Positions 1 to 8,190 of a DNA stretch of 45,069 nucleotides are shown here, piece by piece. Made by a program: the position numbers and the translations under genes. The notes beneath the pieces are model-generated. The model saw only the letters and a list, made by a program, of their open reading frames with translations, was not told where the DNA came from and made no database searches. Each line of letters begins with the position of its first letter. Position 1 is the stretch's first letter. The stretch covers positions 1 to 45,069 of the forward strand of contig JACWAI010000011.1 of NCBI GenBank assembly GCA_014874415.1, written 5' to 3'. Origin of the DNA: Nitrososphaerales archaeon. GTDB lineage: Archaea > Thermoproteota > Nitrososphaeria > Nitrososphaerales > Gagatemarchaeaceae.

Positions 1-1
1 G

Positions 2-457
2 CTCGCCGTCCTGCGTCCGTTCAACACCTTCGGGGAGTGGCAGAAGCCGTACAGGGCTGGCGCGGTCATACCCACCTTCATCCTGGAGGCTCTGCAGGGC
101 CGGAACCTCAGGATCCACGGGGACGGGGAGCAGACGCGGGACTACGTGTACGTCAAGGACATAGCGAGGGCCCACGTCGACGTCCTGGAGAAGGAGCGGG
201 AGGGGGTGTTCAACATCGCCACCGGCAGGGCGAGGTCGATCAATTCGATCGCCGAGTCGATAGTGAAGGCGGTGGGGAAGGGGAAGGTAGAGCACGTGCC
301 TGACAGCAGGAAGGGGGCGCAGCTGCTTTACAGCGTCGGCAACGCGGCGAAGATCGCAAAGGAGACTGGATGGAAGCCGGTCAACGGATTCGAGCCCACC
401 CTAAAGAAGGTGATAGGGTGGTATGAGACGCACGATCCACTGGCCCCCTCAAACTAG
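2..457 (+). CDS. NAD-dependent sugar-nucleotide epimerase/dehydratase, C-terminal part (5' end outside window)
   Basis: The frame is open from the left edge and stops with TAG at 455-457, so only about 151 C-terminal residues are present. They match the substrate half of extended short-chain dehydrogenases such as UDP-glucose 4-epimerase and dTDP-glucose dehydratase. The LRPFNTFG stretch follows the (missing) YxxxK catalytic segment in these enzymes. It is followed by the HGDGEQTRDYVYVKD motif of the sugar-binding region and a C-terminal GWKP segment. The Rossmann NAD site lies outside the window. A glycosyltransferase, a second glycosyltransferase and a flippase follow, so the product probably supplies a nucleotide sugar for a surface glycan. 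The exact sugar cannot be told. Confidence 0.85.
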   Translation, partial: LAVLRPFNTFGEWQKPYRAGAVIPTFILEALQGRNLRIHGDGEQTRDYVYVKDIARAHVDVLEKEREGVFNIATGRARSINSIAESIVKAVGKGKVEHVPDSRKGAQLLYSVGNAAKIAKETGWKPVNGFEPTLKKVIGWYETHDPLAPSN

Positions 458-482
458 CGAGGCCAGACCCCCGAGGGCCGAG

Positions 483-1676
483 TCAGGCGTGAGAAACTTC
501 CTCGTACACCCTGACGATCTTCTCTGCAAGGGCGTCCCACGAATAGGAAAGGGCGTGTGCCCTTATCGCCTGACTGTTCCACGGCCGCTCGATCGCGCCT
601 CGGATGGATTCGGCCAGCGCCTCGGCGTCCTTCGCATGGACCATCAGCCCGGTCTCTCCTGCCTTGATGAGGTCCTGGACGCCCCCTACTTCAGTGGCCA
701 CCACCGGCTTTCCGCAGGCCATCGCCTCCGGGATCACCGTGGGGGAGCCTTCGCTTACGCTCGGCAGGACGAAGAGGTCGCAGGCATTGATCCAGGTCGG
801 AATCTCCTGGTGGGGACGCGGGCCCGCGAATGCCACGCTCTGGCCCACCCCGAGCTTGGTGGCCCTGGAACGTAGGTCACTCGCAAGCTCTCCTCCCCCC
901 ACGAAGACGAGGACCAGGTCCTTCCTAGACTTCAAGACCATGCTGAAGCTCTCCAGGAGGTACGACTGCCCCTTCTGGGGGACGAGATTCGCGACGTTGA
1001 GGATGATCACCTTCTGCTGAGGCAGACCGAGCCGCGACCTTGCCTCCTCTTTCGGAGCAGGCGCGAACAGGGAGGCGTCGAAACCCGTAGGTATGACCCT
1101 GATCTTGCCCGGGTCGGACCCAAGGGTGACCAGGTTCTGCGCGATGGGCCTGCTGACGGCTATCAGCCCGTCGGCCCCCCTGACCTCCGACTCGGCCAGC
1201 TTCCTGCTGCCTGCATCTCTGAAGGGGACGCTGTAGGCATCCCCTCCGTAGGCTGACAGGACCAGGGGCTTCCTGAACTCTTCCTTCAGGCTCAGGCCGA
1301 CGTACCCGTTGAGCCCGAGGAAATGGGAGTGGATCACGTCGAAGGCCGTCCCTCCGCGCAAAATTGCCCGCGAGGCGCTCCTGGCAGCGAGCGAGTTGGT
1401 CAGTCCCCTGGAGAAGCCGCCTGGGAGGTCGAAGTATCTGGGCCGGAGCGGGTCCCCCCCCGATTCCCGGGCCCTCCGCAGCGCCGTGAACCTCCGGGAG
1501 ACGAATGGGAGCTTCAGCGCGATTGTGGAGAACCTGGGGGAAGGGATGAGCACCGAGACCCGACCGACCCTCTTCTCCACCGACCTGAGCTGGTCGCCGA
1601 TGAAGTACAAGGTATGAGGTGCGACGAAGAGCGGGCTCCCGTGCCACCCCGCCCCAGGGGAATGCTCAGTGTCCAA
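483..1676 (-). CDS. Glycosyltransferase family 4 (GT-B fold)
   Basis: A 397-residue protein with the two-domain GT-B layout. The N-terminal half begins with a beta strand (LFVAP) and carries DVIHSHF, typical of the acceptor domain. The C-terminal half has a linker strand (ILNVANLVPQKG) and the donor-sugar signature E-x7-E at Glu309 and Glu317 (SEGSPTVIPEAMACGKPVV). This is the GT4 family pattern of retaining transferases that use nucleotide sugars. The best available start is TTG at 1676, because no ATG or GTG in frame precedes the first strand. The N-terminus is slightly short for the family. It is convergent with the epimerase and divergent from the GT2 gene. Acceptor and sugar are unknown. 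Confidence 0.88.
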   Translation of the reverse strand: MDTEHSPGAGWHGSPLFVAPHTLYFIGDQLRSVEKRVGRVSVLIPSPRFSTIALKLPFVSRRFTALRRARESGGDPLRPRYFDLPGGFSRGLTNSLAARSASRAILRGGTAFDVIHSHFLGLNGYVGLSLKEEFRKPLVLSAYGGDAYSVPFRDAGSRKLAESEVRGADGLIAVSRPIAQNLVTLGSDPGKIRVIPTGFDASLFAPAPKEEARSRLGLPQQKVIILNVANLVPQKGQSYLLESFSMVLKSRKDLVLVFVGGGELASDLRSRATKLGVGQSVAFAGPRPHQEIPTWINACDLFVLPSVSEGSPTVIPEAMACGKPVVATEVGGVQDLIKAGETGLMVHAKDAEALAESIRGAIERPWNSQAIRAHALSYSWDALAEKIVRVYEEVSHA

Positions 1677-1822
1677 GAGCTGACCGAAGCGATTCTCCCC
1701 GGACCGGCTTATTCAATCCTTCAGGAAGGCCGAGGGGGGTCGCCCAGTTGGATGGAGGGAGGGAAAGGAGCGGGGAGACCACTCGCCTTCTCTGCGGTCC
1801 GCTCCGAGTCTCCGCAAAGAAC

Positions 1823-1832
1823 CCAAAAATAC
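1823..1832 (+). promoter_or_regulatory. TATA box of the GT2 glycosyltransferase
   Basis: The A/T-rich box CCAAAAATAC stands out in GC-rich intergenic DNA. Its centre lies about 24-27 bases before the ATG pair at 1852/1855, the distance expected from TATA to transcription start, so the mRNA is probably leaderless. Confidence 0.5.
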
Positions 1833-1851
1833 CCGCAGGCAGGCTCGGGCC

Positions 1852-2796
1852 ATGATGGGCATGGTTGTCCCGGACCCCGGCTCAGGAGCGGAGAGAGCCC
1901 GCATCTCAGTCGTCATACCGACCTACAACAGCGCGCGCTTCCTCGCCGAAAGCATCGATTCAGTCCTTGCCCAGCAGCTTCCGCCCCAAGAGGTGATAGT
2001 CGTCGACGGCCCTTCCACGGACGACACGCCAGCCATCTGCCGCTCCTACGGGGAGAGGATCTGGTACCTCAAACAGAGCGGCAAGGGCTACGCCGCGGCC
2101 CTGAACCAGGGGGTCGAGAGCATGACGGGAGATTGGTACATGGAACAGGACGGAGACGACATCCTCGAGCCCGACGCCCTGAAGGTCCTGTCCAGAGAAG
2201 CTGCGTCGACCCGGGCGAAGATAATCTACAGCGACTTCGCGCACGTCGATGTCCACGGCCGCCACATCAGGGACTATCGCGCGATGTCGAGCGAGCCGTG
2301 GGACGACTTCGCCGTCGAGTGCTGGCGCTGGCTGGTGGCGACCCACCTAGGCTCCATAGTGCACAGGTCGTGCTTCGACGTGGTAGGGCCCTACGACGAA
2401 ACACTTGGGATGGCCGAGGACTATGACTGGTCTCTGCGGGCCGCCCTGGTACACAGGCTGAGCTTTCGCCACGTGCCACGGGTCCTGGCTAGATACAGAC
2501 GGCATCCTGCTCAGGGTTCGAGATGGTCACGCTCCCGCTGGCTGAGGAACAGGAGGACGATACACGACAAGGTCAGAGGCATGCTGCTTTCGGGGTCGGT
2601 GACAGACCCTCGGCTGTACCTTTACTACGGGGAAGTGACAAGACAGTTCAGACGGAGGTTCGCGCCTTTCGTAGCCGCAGCGCCGTTGCTCGGAAAGCCT
2701 CCCCGTTCAGTCTCCGCGGCCTACTACCTCTCGAAGCTGATGCCAAGGACGACGAGCCGGATATACTGGGCTCTGAACCCGCCGGTGGGTCCATAG
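1852..2796 (+). CDS. Glycosyltransferase family 2 (GT-A fold)
   Basis: A 314-residue GT-A enzyme. The N-terminal ISVVIPTYNSARFLAESIDS strand-loop-helix binds the nucleotide, VVDGPSTDDT follows, and a QDGDD segment around residue 104 supplies the DxD-type metal site. A later DYDWSLRAAL segment corresponds to the ED-like catalytic-base region of GT2 enzymes. The arginine-rich C-terminus has no clear membrane helix, so the enzyme is probably soluble or peripheral. The start is ATG at 1852 or 1855; the TATA box upstream cannot separate them. It lies in a glycan cluster with a GT4 enzyme and a flippase, so it probably adds a sugar to a lipid-linked oligosaccharide. The substrate is unknown. Confidence 0.9.
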   Translation: MMGMVVPDPGSGAERARISVVIPTYNSARFLAESIDSVLAQQLPPQEVIVVDGPSTDDTPAICRSYGERIWYLKQSGKGYAAALNQGVESMTGDWYMEQDGDDILEPDALKVLSREAASTRAKIIYSDFAHVDVHGRHIRDYRAMSSEPWDDFAVECWRWLVATHLGSIVHRSCFDVVGPYDETLGMAEDYDWSLRAALVHRLSFRHVPRVLARYRRHPAQGSRWSRSRWLRNRRTIHDKVRGMLLSGSVTDPRLYLYYGEVTRQFRRRFAPFVAAAPLLGKPPRSVSAAYYLSKLMPRTTSRIYWALNPPVGP

Positions 2797-2916
2797 CTCC
2801 CGCCCCTCTTTCCACAGGCCTGTCCGGTCGAAGCTTAAGTGCGCAGACGTCGGAACCACGTAAGGTGAGGCCTGAAACGAGGGTCGCAACGATGGGGGCT
2901 TGGGCGAAAGGGTAAC

Positions 2917-4404
2917 TTGGGCGTGAGCATCGGCCTTCGTTCGACCGGCCTCGTAGTCTTCGCCGGCAGGATCATCAGCGCCTTCACCGGCCTCCTGTTC
3001 ACCGTCATGGTCGCGAGGTGGCTCGACCCGGCGAACTTCGGAATCTGGGAGGTCATCGTGACCCTGGTCACCTTCTCCGCCTACCCGGTCGGGGTTGTGG
3101 CTTTCTGGGTCACACGGGATGTCGCGAGGGGGAGGATGGTCGGACGGACCGCTCTGGCATTCGGAGGGCTCCTGAGCGGCCTAGGGCTAGTCCTTTACTT
3201 CGGATTCACCGCATTCACCTATCAGAGAATCGCAGCGTCGGTGCTGCCGTTCCTTCTGGGAGCTCTGCTCGTCCCGCTGAGCTACTGGAGCGCGGTCACG
3301 AACTCGATAGTTTCAGGCTTCAGGCCCAGCGTCTACGGGTACTCTCTGGTCATATCCGAATTGGCGAAGCTCGGGGTAGCCTACGAGGGGCTCTTCGTGT
3401 ACAAGCTAGGCATCGAAGGGGTCATCCTCGCCCTAATCTCCTCCTACTTCGTCCAGTCATTGGTAAGCACCTACTTCGTCCGCCTGACCCTGGCCGAAAA
3501 GTTCGATGTCGCCCAGGCGAGGCGCTGGTCCAGGCTTGCTTGGCTCCCAGCTGTGAGCTATCTCGCGACAGTCGTCGCCGTCGCAGACACGTACGTCGCC
3601 GCACTGTCCTTCGGCCCCGCCATAGTGGGCTACTACCAGGTCGCCTTCCTGGTGGCGGGGGTTGTGGGTTATTCCTCTTCGCTGACCATATCCCTGTATC
3701 CTCTCCTCCTGAGGGGGGGGAACGAGCGTCTTCCCGCAGTCACCATGGACTTCACCCTCCTCTTCAGCATCCCCATGGCCGCGGGGTGCATCGCGCTGGC
3801 GGGACCGATCCTGTACCTCTTCGGAAGCAGGTACGCCCCGGGAGCCGAGGGGCTGGCCATCCTGGCGGTCATGTCTCTGGCCACGAGCGTCTCGGGGATC
3901 GTCGACCAGGCACTCCTCGGGACGGAGAAGGCGGACGCGGTGGAGAAACCAAGGGTCTGGGACCTTTTGAGGAGCAACCTCCTCTTCGTCCCGGTCGCCA
4001 ACATACTCTACGCCGTGGTCTACGTCAGTTCCCTGTACCTTGCCCTCTCCTACGGGATCGCCCACGGATTCTCGACGTCGTCCCTCGTGGCTGCCTGGGC
4101 GACCGCCCAGCTCTTGGCCACGGCGGTCTTCGTAGCGGTTAAGGCCCGGCGAGCGAAGAGGGTTGCCAGGCTGATGCCCGGGAAGAGCGTGATCTACTAT
4201 GCCATAGCCTCCGTGGTGATGGCTGCCGTAGCCTCATCCGTCACAGGCCTTGTGGCCAACCAGTCCATGGGGACTCTGACCTACGGACTCCGCCTCCTGG
4301 TGGTGGTGCTTCTGGCAGCTGTTGTATACTTCGGACTCGTCTATGCGATGGACCGGAAGTTCAGAGAACTGGCAGACTCCGTGCTCGGCAGGATGCGCCG
4401 ATAA
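2917..4404 (+). CDS. Lipid-linked oligosaccharide/polysaccharide flippase (MOP superfamily)
   Basis: A 495-residue integral membrane protein with about 12-14 predicted transmembrane segments. The N-terminus (GLVVFAGRIISAFTGLLFTV, then ARWLDPANFG) matches the Wzx/RfbX-type polysaccharide flippases of the MOP (MATE-like) superfamily, where helix 1 is followed by a conserved R-xLxPxxFG loop. It would move lipid-linked glycan across the cytoplasmic membrane. The start is TTG at 2917, preceded by a purine-rich AAAGGG stretch; GTG at 2923 is a possible alternative. A CTTAAG-rich box near 2835 may be the promoter. It is co-oriented with the GT2 gene about 120 bases upstream, so the two probably act in the same surface-glycan pathway. 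Confidence 0.85.
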   Translation: MGVSIGLRSTGLVVFAGRIISAFTGLLFTVMVARWLDPANFGIWEVIVTLVTFSAYPVGVVAFWVTRDVARGRMVGRTALAFGGLLSGLGLVLYFGFTAFTYQRIAASVLPFLLGALLVPLSYWSAVTNSIVSGFRPSVYGYSLVISELAKLGVAYEGLFVYKLGIEGVILALISSYFVQSLVSTYFVRLTLAEKFDVAQARRWSRLAWLPAVSYLATVVAVADTYVAALSFGPAIVGYYQVAFLVAGVVGYSSSLTISLYPLLLRGGNERLPAVTMDFTLLFSIPMAAGCIALAGPILYLFGSRYAPGAEGLAILAVMSLATSVSGIVDQALLGTEKADAVEKPRVWDLLRSNLLFVPVANILYAVVYVSSLYLALSYGIAHGFSTSSLVAAWATAQLLATAVFVAVKARRAKRVARLMPGKSVIYYAIASVVMAAVASSVTGLVANQSMGTLTYGLRLLVVVLLAAVVYFGLVYAMDRKFRELADSVLGRMRR

Positions 4405-4409
4405 GTCGC

Positions 4410-4676
4410 CTATTCTTTCTTGGTCTCTGGGGCCGCAGCGGGAGGTGCCGGCTTCTCCGGTGCCATCTCGGGGATGTCCGTTATCGGTTCCGGAGGCGGG
4501 GTCGTAGCCATCGTGTACCCGATCCAGGCGAGGATCGCCAGGAGGACGAGCACCGCCACGAAGGCCGTGATCTCCAGGACCGCCAGCGGCCAATAGTAGA
4601 TCAGCAGGCCGTAGACGATTATCCCCAGGACGCTTCCCAGGAGGATTCCTCCGCCGATTGCTCTATCGTTAGCCAT
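4410..4676 (-). CDS. Small two-helix membrane protein with proline-rich acidic tail
   Basis: An 88-residue protein of unknown function. Two adjacent hydrophobic helices (about residues 8-30 and 33-56) are followed by a hydrophilic tail rich in Pro, Ala, Glu and Lys, ending ETKKE. The start ATG at 4676 is preferred over an ATG at 4703 because a TATA box at 4701-4710 would place transcription initiation almost on 4676. It overlaps nothing but ends only 5 bases from the flippase stop, convergently. Small membrane proteins of this layout are common in archaea and no specific role can be assigned. Confidence 0.65.
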   Translation of the reverse strand: MANDRAIGGGILLGSVLGIIVYGLLIYYWPLAVLEITAFVAVLVLLAILAWIGYTMATTPPPEPITDIPEMAPEKPAPPAAAPETKKE

Positions 4677-4700
4677 GAAACGCATTTGCGCCCCAAGACG

Positions 4701-4710
4701 CAAATATAAC
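4701..4710 (-). promoter_or_regulatory. TATA box of the small membrane protein gene
   Basis: On the minus strand the sequence reads GTTATATTTG. Its centre is about 30 bases before the ATG at 4676, which fits a leaderless transcript and decides between two candidate starts. Confidence 0.5.
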
Positions 4711-4727
4711 GGTTGTGGGCTGAGAGT

Positions 4728-5561
4728 TCAGCCGAGTAGCCTCGAAGGGACGCCGGGGTCACCGCGCGTGTTGAGGTAGACCCCTGGCAGCTTTGCCTCC
4801 CTCATACGAATGACCGCGTCCTTCTCTGCTTCGAAAAGGGCCGTAGGTCCCCTGGCAGCAGTAAGATGCAGGCTCCTCGGAAGATGCCAGCCGAAGAACC
4901 GCTCGCACCCCTTGACGTCCTTCGAATCGCGGAACGGGAACATGTTGAGGAGCACCCGGTTCCTCAGCCCTGCCTTGTCGAGGAGCTCCATGTGCCGGTC
5001 GGCCTCCCGTGAGTCTGATGTCGGCGGTTGAGCCAAAAGGTAATCGGCGCCCGCCCTCAGCCTCCCCTTCGCCAGAGCCACCCCCTCAGGGTTGGCGAGG
5101 CGCTCGACGTCCACCGGCGCAAGGAACAAGGCCGAGGACCTTACTCTATCCCGTATGTCCGAGGCCTGACGCAGCGCGCCCGCCAGGCTCGGGAAATCCC
5201 GCACGTTGCGTGCGCCGGATGGATAATTGTCACCCCAGGCTATCATCATCGACTTCAGGCCCAAGGAGAGCCCGGTCAGAACCGAGGAGAGGAACGCCGG
5301 TCGGTTGATGTCGCGCAACACGATCACAGGCGCCGCATCCACCCCGAGCCTCTCCCGCAACAGGAGGGCCGCCTGCAGGGTCGTGAACCTCAGGAACTTT
5401 GGGTTCTTTACGTCCGCGACTAGGACGATGTCGGCGACATCGCTTACCCTCCTTGCCTCATCTACGAAGCGTTCGACCCCTCCATCGACGTCGTAGCTCG
5501 CGCCACCTGGTCGGGAGGGAAACAGGGGGGGGAAGACTTCCACGACCCGGAGAAAGCCCAT
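4728..5561 (-). CDS. Methylenetetrahydrofolate reductase-like (MetF family) TIM-barrel protein
   Basis: A 277-residue protein with the MetF-type layout. The N-terminal VVEVFPPL strand carries the conserved glutamate of the family (E-x-x-PP). VLRDINRPAFLSSV is the folate-binding-like strand-helix, MIAWGDNYPSG corresponds to the GD segment near the flavin, and LLAQPPTS to the later Q-P strand. MetF enzymes reduce 5,10-methylenetetrahydrofolate (or act on tetrahydromethanopterin derivatives in archaea) using FAD. The length fits the 270-300 residues of the family. It stands alone on this strand, divergent from the acyl-CoA dehydrogenase. The family is fairly clear; the exact cofactor and the role in methionine or one-carbon metabolism are inferred. 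Confidence 0.7.
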   Translation of the reverse strand: MGFLRVVEVFPPLFPSRPGGASYDVDGGVERFVDEARRVSDVADIVLVADVKNPKFLRFTTLQAALLLRERLGVDAAPVIVLRDINRPAFLSSVLTGLSLGLKSMMIAWGDNYPSGARNVRDFPSLAGALRQASDIRDRVRSSALFLAPVDVERLANPEGVALAKGRLRAGADYLLAQPPTSDSREADRHMELLDKAGLRNRVLLNMFPFRDSKDVKGCERFFGWHLPRSLHLTAARGPTALFEAEKDAVIRMREAKLPGVYLNTRGDPGVPSRLLG

Positions 5562-5621
5562 CGGGCGGGACGCCTATCACAGGCTAGAAAACAGTTGTCC
5601 AGCCCGGCCGCAGGTCGGGTT

Positions 5622-5732
5622 CTACTTCTTCCTTGACGAAACGACCTGGATAGGCATCGCGACCTTCACGGGCTCCTTGGCCTTGGTGTCTACAGCCAGC
5701 TCTTCCAGTTCGTATTCGGTGCAGTCGCACAT
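5622..5732 (-). CDS. Possible 36-residue small protein with N-terminal CDC motif
   Basis: A short open frame starting ATG at 5732 and ending TAG. It encodes an N-terminal MCDCTEYELEEL segment, then an alternating charged/hydrophobic stretch ending SSRKK. Third positions are GC-rich, as in neighbouring genes. A weak A/T-rich box (CCCTTATCTG on the minus strand, near 5763) lies about 30 bases before the ATG, as for other leaderless genes here. It would fill most of the otherwise empty gap between the MetF-like gene and the acyl-CoA dehydrogenase. The function is unknown; the two cysteines could bind metal. It may also be chance coding. Confidence 0.4.
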   Translation of the reverse strand: MCDCTEYELEELAVDTKAKEPVKVAMPIQVVSSRKK

Positions 5733-5807
5733 GAACTGCCTTTGCTCTGACCTAACAGATAAGGGTTGGCGAAACCCGAAGCCCTCCAGCTGCGGCCCTT
5801 TGCATGG

Positions 5808-5816
5808 CCTAAATAG
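5808..5816 (+). promoter_or_regulatory. TATA box of the acyl-CoA dehydrogenase
   Basis: CCTAAATAG lies about 35 bases before the TTG start at 5847, giving a predicted transcript with a very short leader. Confidence 0.5.
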
Positions 5817-5846
5817 AATGGGGGACCGACCGGGCAGGCGGGTACC

Positions 5847-7487
5847 TTGGCACGCGACGTCTACGAATACCTGTCCAATTCCTATGGGAGGAACCACTTC
5901 GAGGTCGACAGACCCCTCCAGATGATGATCAGATACTTTGCGGGCGATGTCCCCGACCTCTCCCCGCTGGGCTCGTTCGCAGGGAAAGAGCTCTACGAAA
6001 TAGCCGACTACGTGGACAAGGTGGCCGACCCCAAACACGTGATGTGGAGCGTGAACGGGGAGCGGGTGGACGAGGTGTGGCTAGCCCCGTCTGAGCGCGT
6101 CGCCCTGGAGAGGCTCTTCAAGGAGTTCAAGGTGAACAGGTCCCCCTACAGGGGAGGGACGTGGTTTGACCACTTCGCCTCGATCTACCTGATCTCGGAC
6201 CCCGGCATAGCGTGCATCCTTACAGTGACGAACCAGACCGCCTACGCGCTCCACAAGTATGGCGACAGCGAGCAGAAGAAGCTCGTCGGAGGCATGATCG
6301 GGGAAGGGGACGCCGTGACCTATGGGGCGACCTGGTTCACGGAGCTCCAGGGGGGAAGCGACCTCGGCGCTAACGCTGTGGAGGCGGCGAACGTGGGGGG
6401 CAGGTGGTTCGTGAACGGGGACACGAAGTACTTCGCGAGCAACGCCGGATTGGCAGATTTCGCGCTCGTGACCGCCAGGCCGAAGGGGGGACAGCCGGGG
6501 GCCAAGGGGCTCGGGCTCTTCCTCGTCCCGAAGTACAACTCTGCCGGGGGGAGGAACTTCATCGTACGGAGGCTCAAGGAAAAGAGCGCGACAGTCAGCG
6601 TCCCCACCGGGGAGGTGGAGTTCCACGACTCAGAAGCGGGCGCGGTGGGGAAACTGAGCGAAGGGATCTACTACACCATGGAAGACCTCATGGTCTCGCG
6701 CCTGGCGAATTCCTTCGGTGCCCTTGGCGTTGCCCGGAAGTCTTACCTTGAAGCGTACTACTACTCGAAGAAGAGGAAAGCTTTCGGGAGGCTCCTGATC
6801 GAACAGCCGCTCGTCCAAAGGGACCTCCTGGAGATGGAGCTTTACCTCGAAGGGACGATGGCGCTTGCCTTCAAGGCAGTGGACCAGTTCCAAAAGTCGT
6901 GGCTCGAAACCCCTCCCTACGATGACGACTACCATTACGCGAGGCTGTTGACCCACATTGCGAAGAACGCCACAGCCGAAATGGCGTCGCACGTCACCAA
7001 GCTGGCCATGGAGCTGCACGGAGGGATCGGCTTCCTGGAAGAGTTCCCCGTCGAAAGGCTGCACAGGGAGGCCCTGATAACGCCCATCTGGGAGGGGCCG
7101 AGCAACATCCAGGCGCTCGACATGCTCGAGGTGATCGCGAAGAAGAACGCCCATCTCACCTTGCTGAAGGACATGGGGGAACTGAGAGACGGAATGACAC
7201 TCGAGAGGGATGCTGCGTCGCGGGCGCTCGATGCGATAGGTGATTCTGTCGGCCGGCTCGCATCTTCAGGTGAGACCGAGGCGCAGTTCCAGGCAAAGGA
7301 GGTGCTCAGCTCCCTCGGGAGCGGGATATCCACGATCATGCTCCTCGCCATGGGCGAGAAGCTTGGAAGCGAGAGATTCCTCACCGCGGGGAGGCTCTAT
7401 GCCCAACGCTTCCTCGACCGCGGACCGTTCCCCGTCGGCGCGATGGGCAAAGCCAGAGAAATCTTCGCCATAGACGAGGCTTCCTGA
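5847..7487 (+). CDS. Acyl-CoA dehydrogenase, AidB-like subfamily
   Basis: A 546-residue flavoprotein of the acyl-CoA dehydrogenase family. It is longer than the usual 380-residue enzymes and close to the E. coli AidB length. It has an alpha-helical N-terminal domain, a middle beta domain with TWFTELQGGSDLGAN (AidB has a similar TEKQGGSDV flavin-contact loop), then the C-terminal helical bundle with RKAFGRLL and the HGGIGFLEEFPVERLHREA segment. PIWEGPSNIQALD carries the glutamate at the position of the catalytic base. It should oxidise an acyl-CoA or related thioester with FAD; the chain length is unknown. AidB-type proteins can also bind DNA, which cannot be judged here. TTG at 5847 is chosen because no in-frame ATG or GTG precedes the conserved N-terminus and a TATA box fits. 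Confidence 0.87.
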   Translation: MARDVYEYLSNSYGRNHFEVDRPLQMMIRYFAGDVPDLSPLGSFAGKELYEIADYVDKVADPKHVMWSVNGERVDEVWLAPSERVALERLFKEFKVNRSPYRGGTWFDHFASIYLISDPGIACILTVTNQTAYALHKYGDSEQKKLVGGMIGEGDAVTYGATWFTELQGGSDLGANAVEAANVGGRWFVNGDTKYFASNAGLADFALVTARPKGGQPGAKGLGLFLVPKYNSAGGRNFIVRRLKEKSATVSVPTGEVEFHDSEAGAVGKLSEGIYYTMEDLMVSRLANSFGALGVARKSYLEAYYYSKKRKAFGRLLIEQPLVQRDLLEMELYLEGTMALAFKAVDQFQKSWLETPPYDDDYHYARLLTHIAKNATAEMASHVTKLAMELHGGIGFLEEFPVERLHREALITPIWEGPSNIQALDMLEVIAKKNAHLTLLKDMGELRDGMTLERDAASRALDAIGDSVGRLASSGETEAQFQAKEVLSSLGSGISTIMLLAMGEKLGSERFLTAGRLYAQRFLDRGPFPVGAMGKAREIFAIDEAS

Positions 7488-7543
7488 GCCCAAAGAGAAA
7501 CCGCCAGGTGGAGGAGCTAGAGCGACGGCAAGAGCGGGCTCCG

Positions 7544-8026
7544 CTACTGTCCCTTCCCTGTCATGTACCAAGTGCCAAGAGCCTTGGCACAGAGAAGACC
7601 GCCCCGGTCGAGTATCTCCCCCTCGGCCACCGCCACGGAGCGTCCTGCCCGGATCACTTTCCCCGTCGCTCTGAACGGCCCCTTCCTGAGGGGCTCGAGG
7701 AAGTTGACCTTGAGCTCCATGGTCACCTGGTCCATCCCAGGGTTCACCGTCATCACGGCGATGCCGCAGATGTTGTCCAGGGTGTACATCACGATGCCGC
7801 CGTGGACCATCCCGCCCCTCCGGCCTATCGCATTGCTAAAAGGAAAGGCAAACTCGGCGACGCCCTCTCCCACCTTCGCCACCTTGTAGCCGACCATCTT
7901 GAAGATCTCGCTGTCCATGGTCATCGCCTTCTGCACCTCAGCCTCGACATCGGCACCTGCCTTCCTGGCCAGAGCGAAGAGGTTTCTGAAGCTCCCTGCT
8001 TCCTTCAGGAGCTCATCGAAGCTCAC
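7544..8026 (-). CDS. PaaI-type hotdog-fold thioesterase
   Basis: A 160-residue single hotdog domain. GGMVHGGIVMYTLDN at about residues 71-85 holds the family HGG motif (His75) and the acidic residue Asp84 on the central helix that activates water. The following strands (VTMELKVNFLEPL, AVAEGEILD) complete the fold. PaaI-like enzymes hydrolyse acyl-CoA or aryl-CoA thioesters. The gene is convergent with the acyl-CoA dehydrogenase, so a linked role in fatty-acid or aromatic acyl-CoA turnover is plausible but not proven. The start ATG at 8026 is supported by a TATA box about 27 bases upstream. Confidence 0.85.
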   Translation of the reverse strand: MSFDELLKEAGSFRNLFALARKAGADVEAEVQKAMTMDSEIFKMVGYKVAKVGEGVAEFAFPFSNAIGRRGGMVHGGIVMYTLDNICGIAVMTVNPGMDQVTMELKVNFLEPLRKGPFRATGKVIRAGRSVAVAEGEILDRGGLLCAKALGTWYMTGKGQ

Positions 8027-8048
8027 GGGTCGACCCCTCTAGCAAGTG

Positions 8049-8058
8049 GGTTTAATTC
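8049..8058 (-). promoter_or_regulatory. TATA box of the thioesterase gene
   Basis: On the minus strand the box reads GAATTAAACC, centred about 27 bases before the ATG at 8026. This matches the leaderless pattern seen elsewhere in the window. Confidence 0.45.
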
Positions 8059-8190
8059 TTGCAGGCTTCCCTCAGAGAATGTCGCGTTTAATTTGAGAGA
8101 GAAGGAAGGCCAATAATTCAGGGCAAATAGTTTCGCGGACCTCCATGGACGATGGCAGCCGATACCGAACCGAGTTCATAAGCAGGATTA

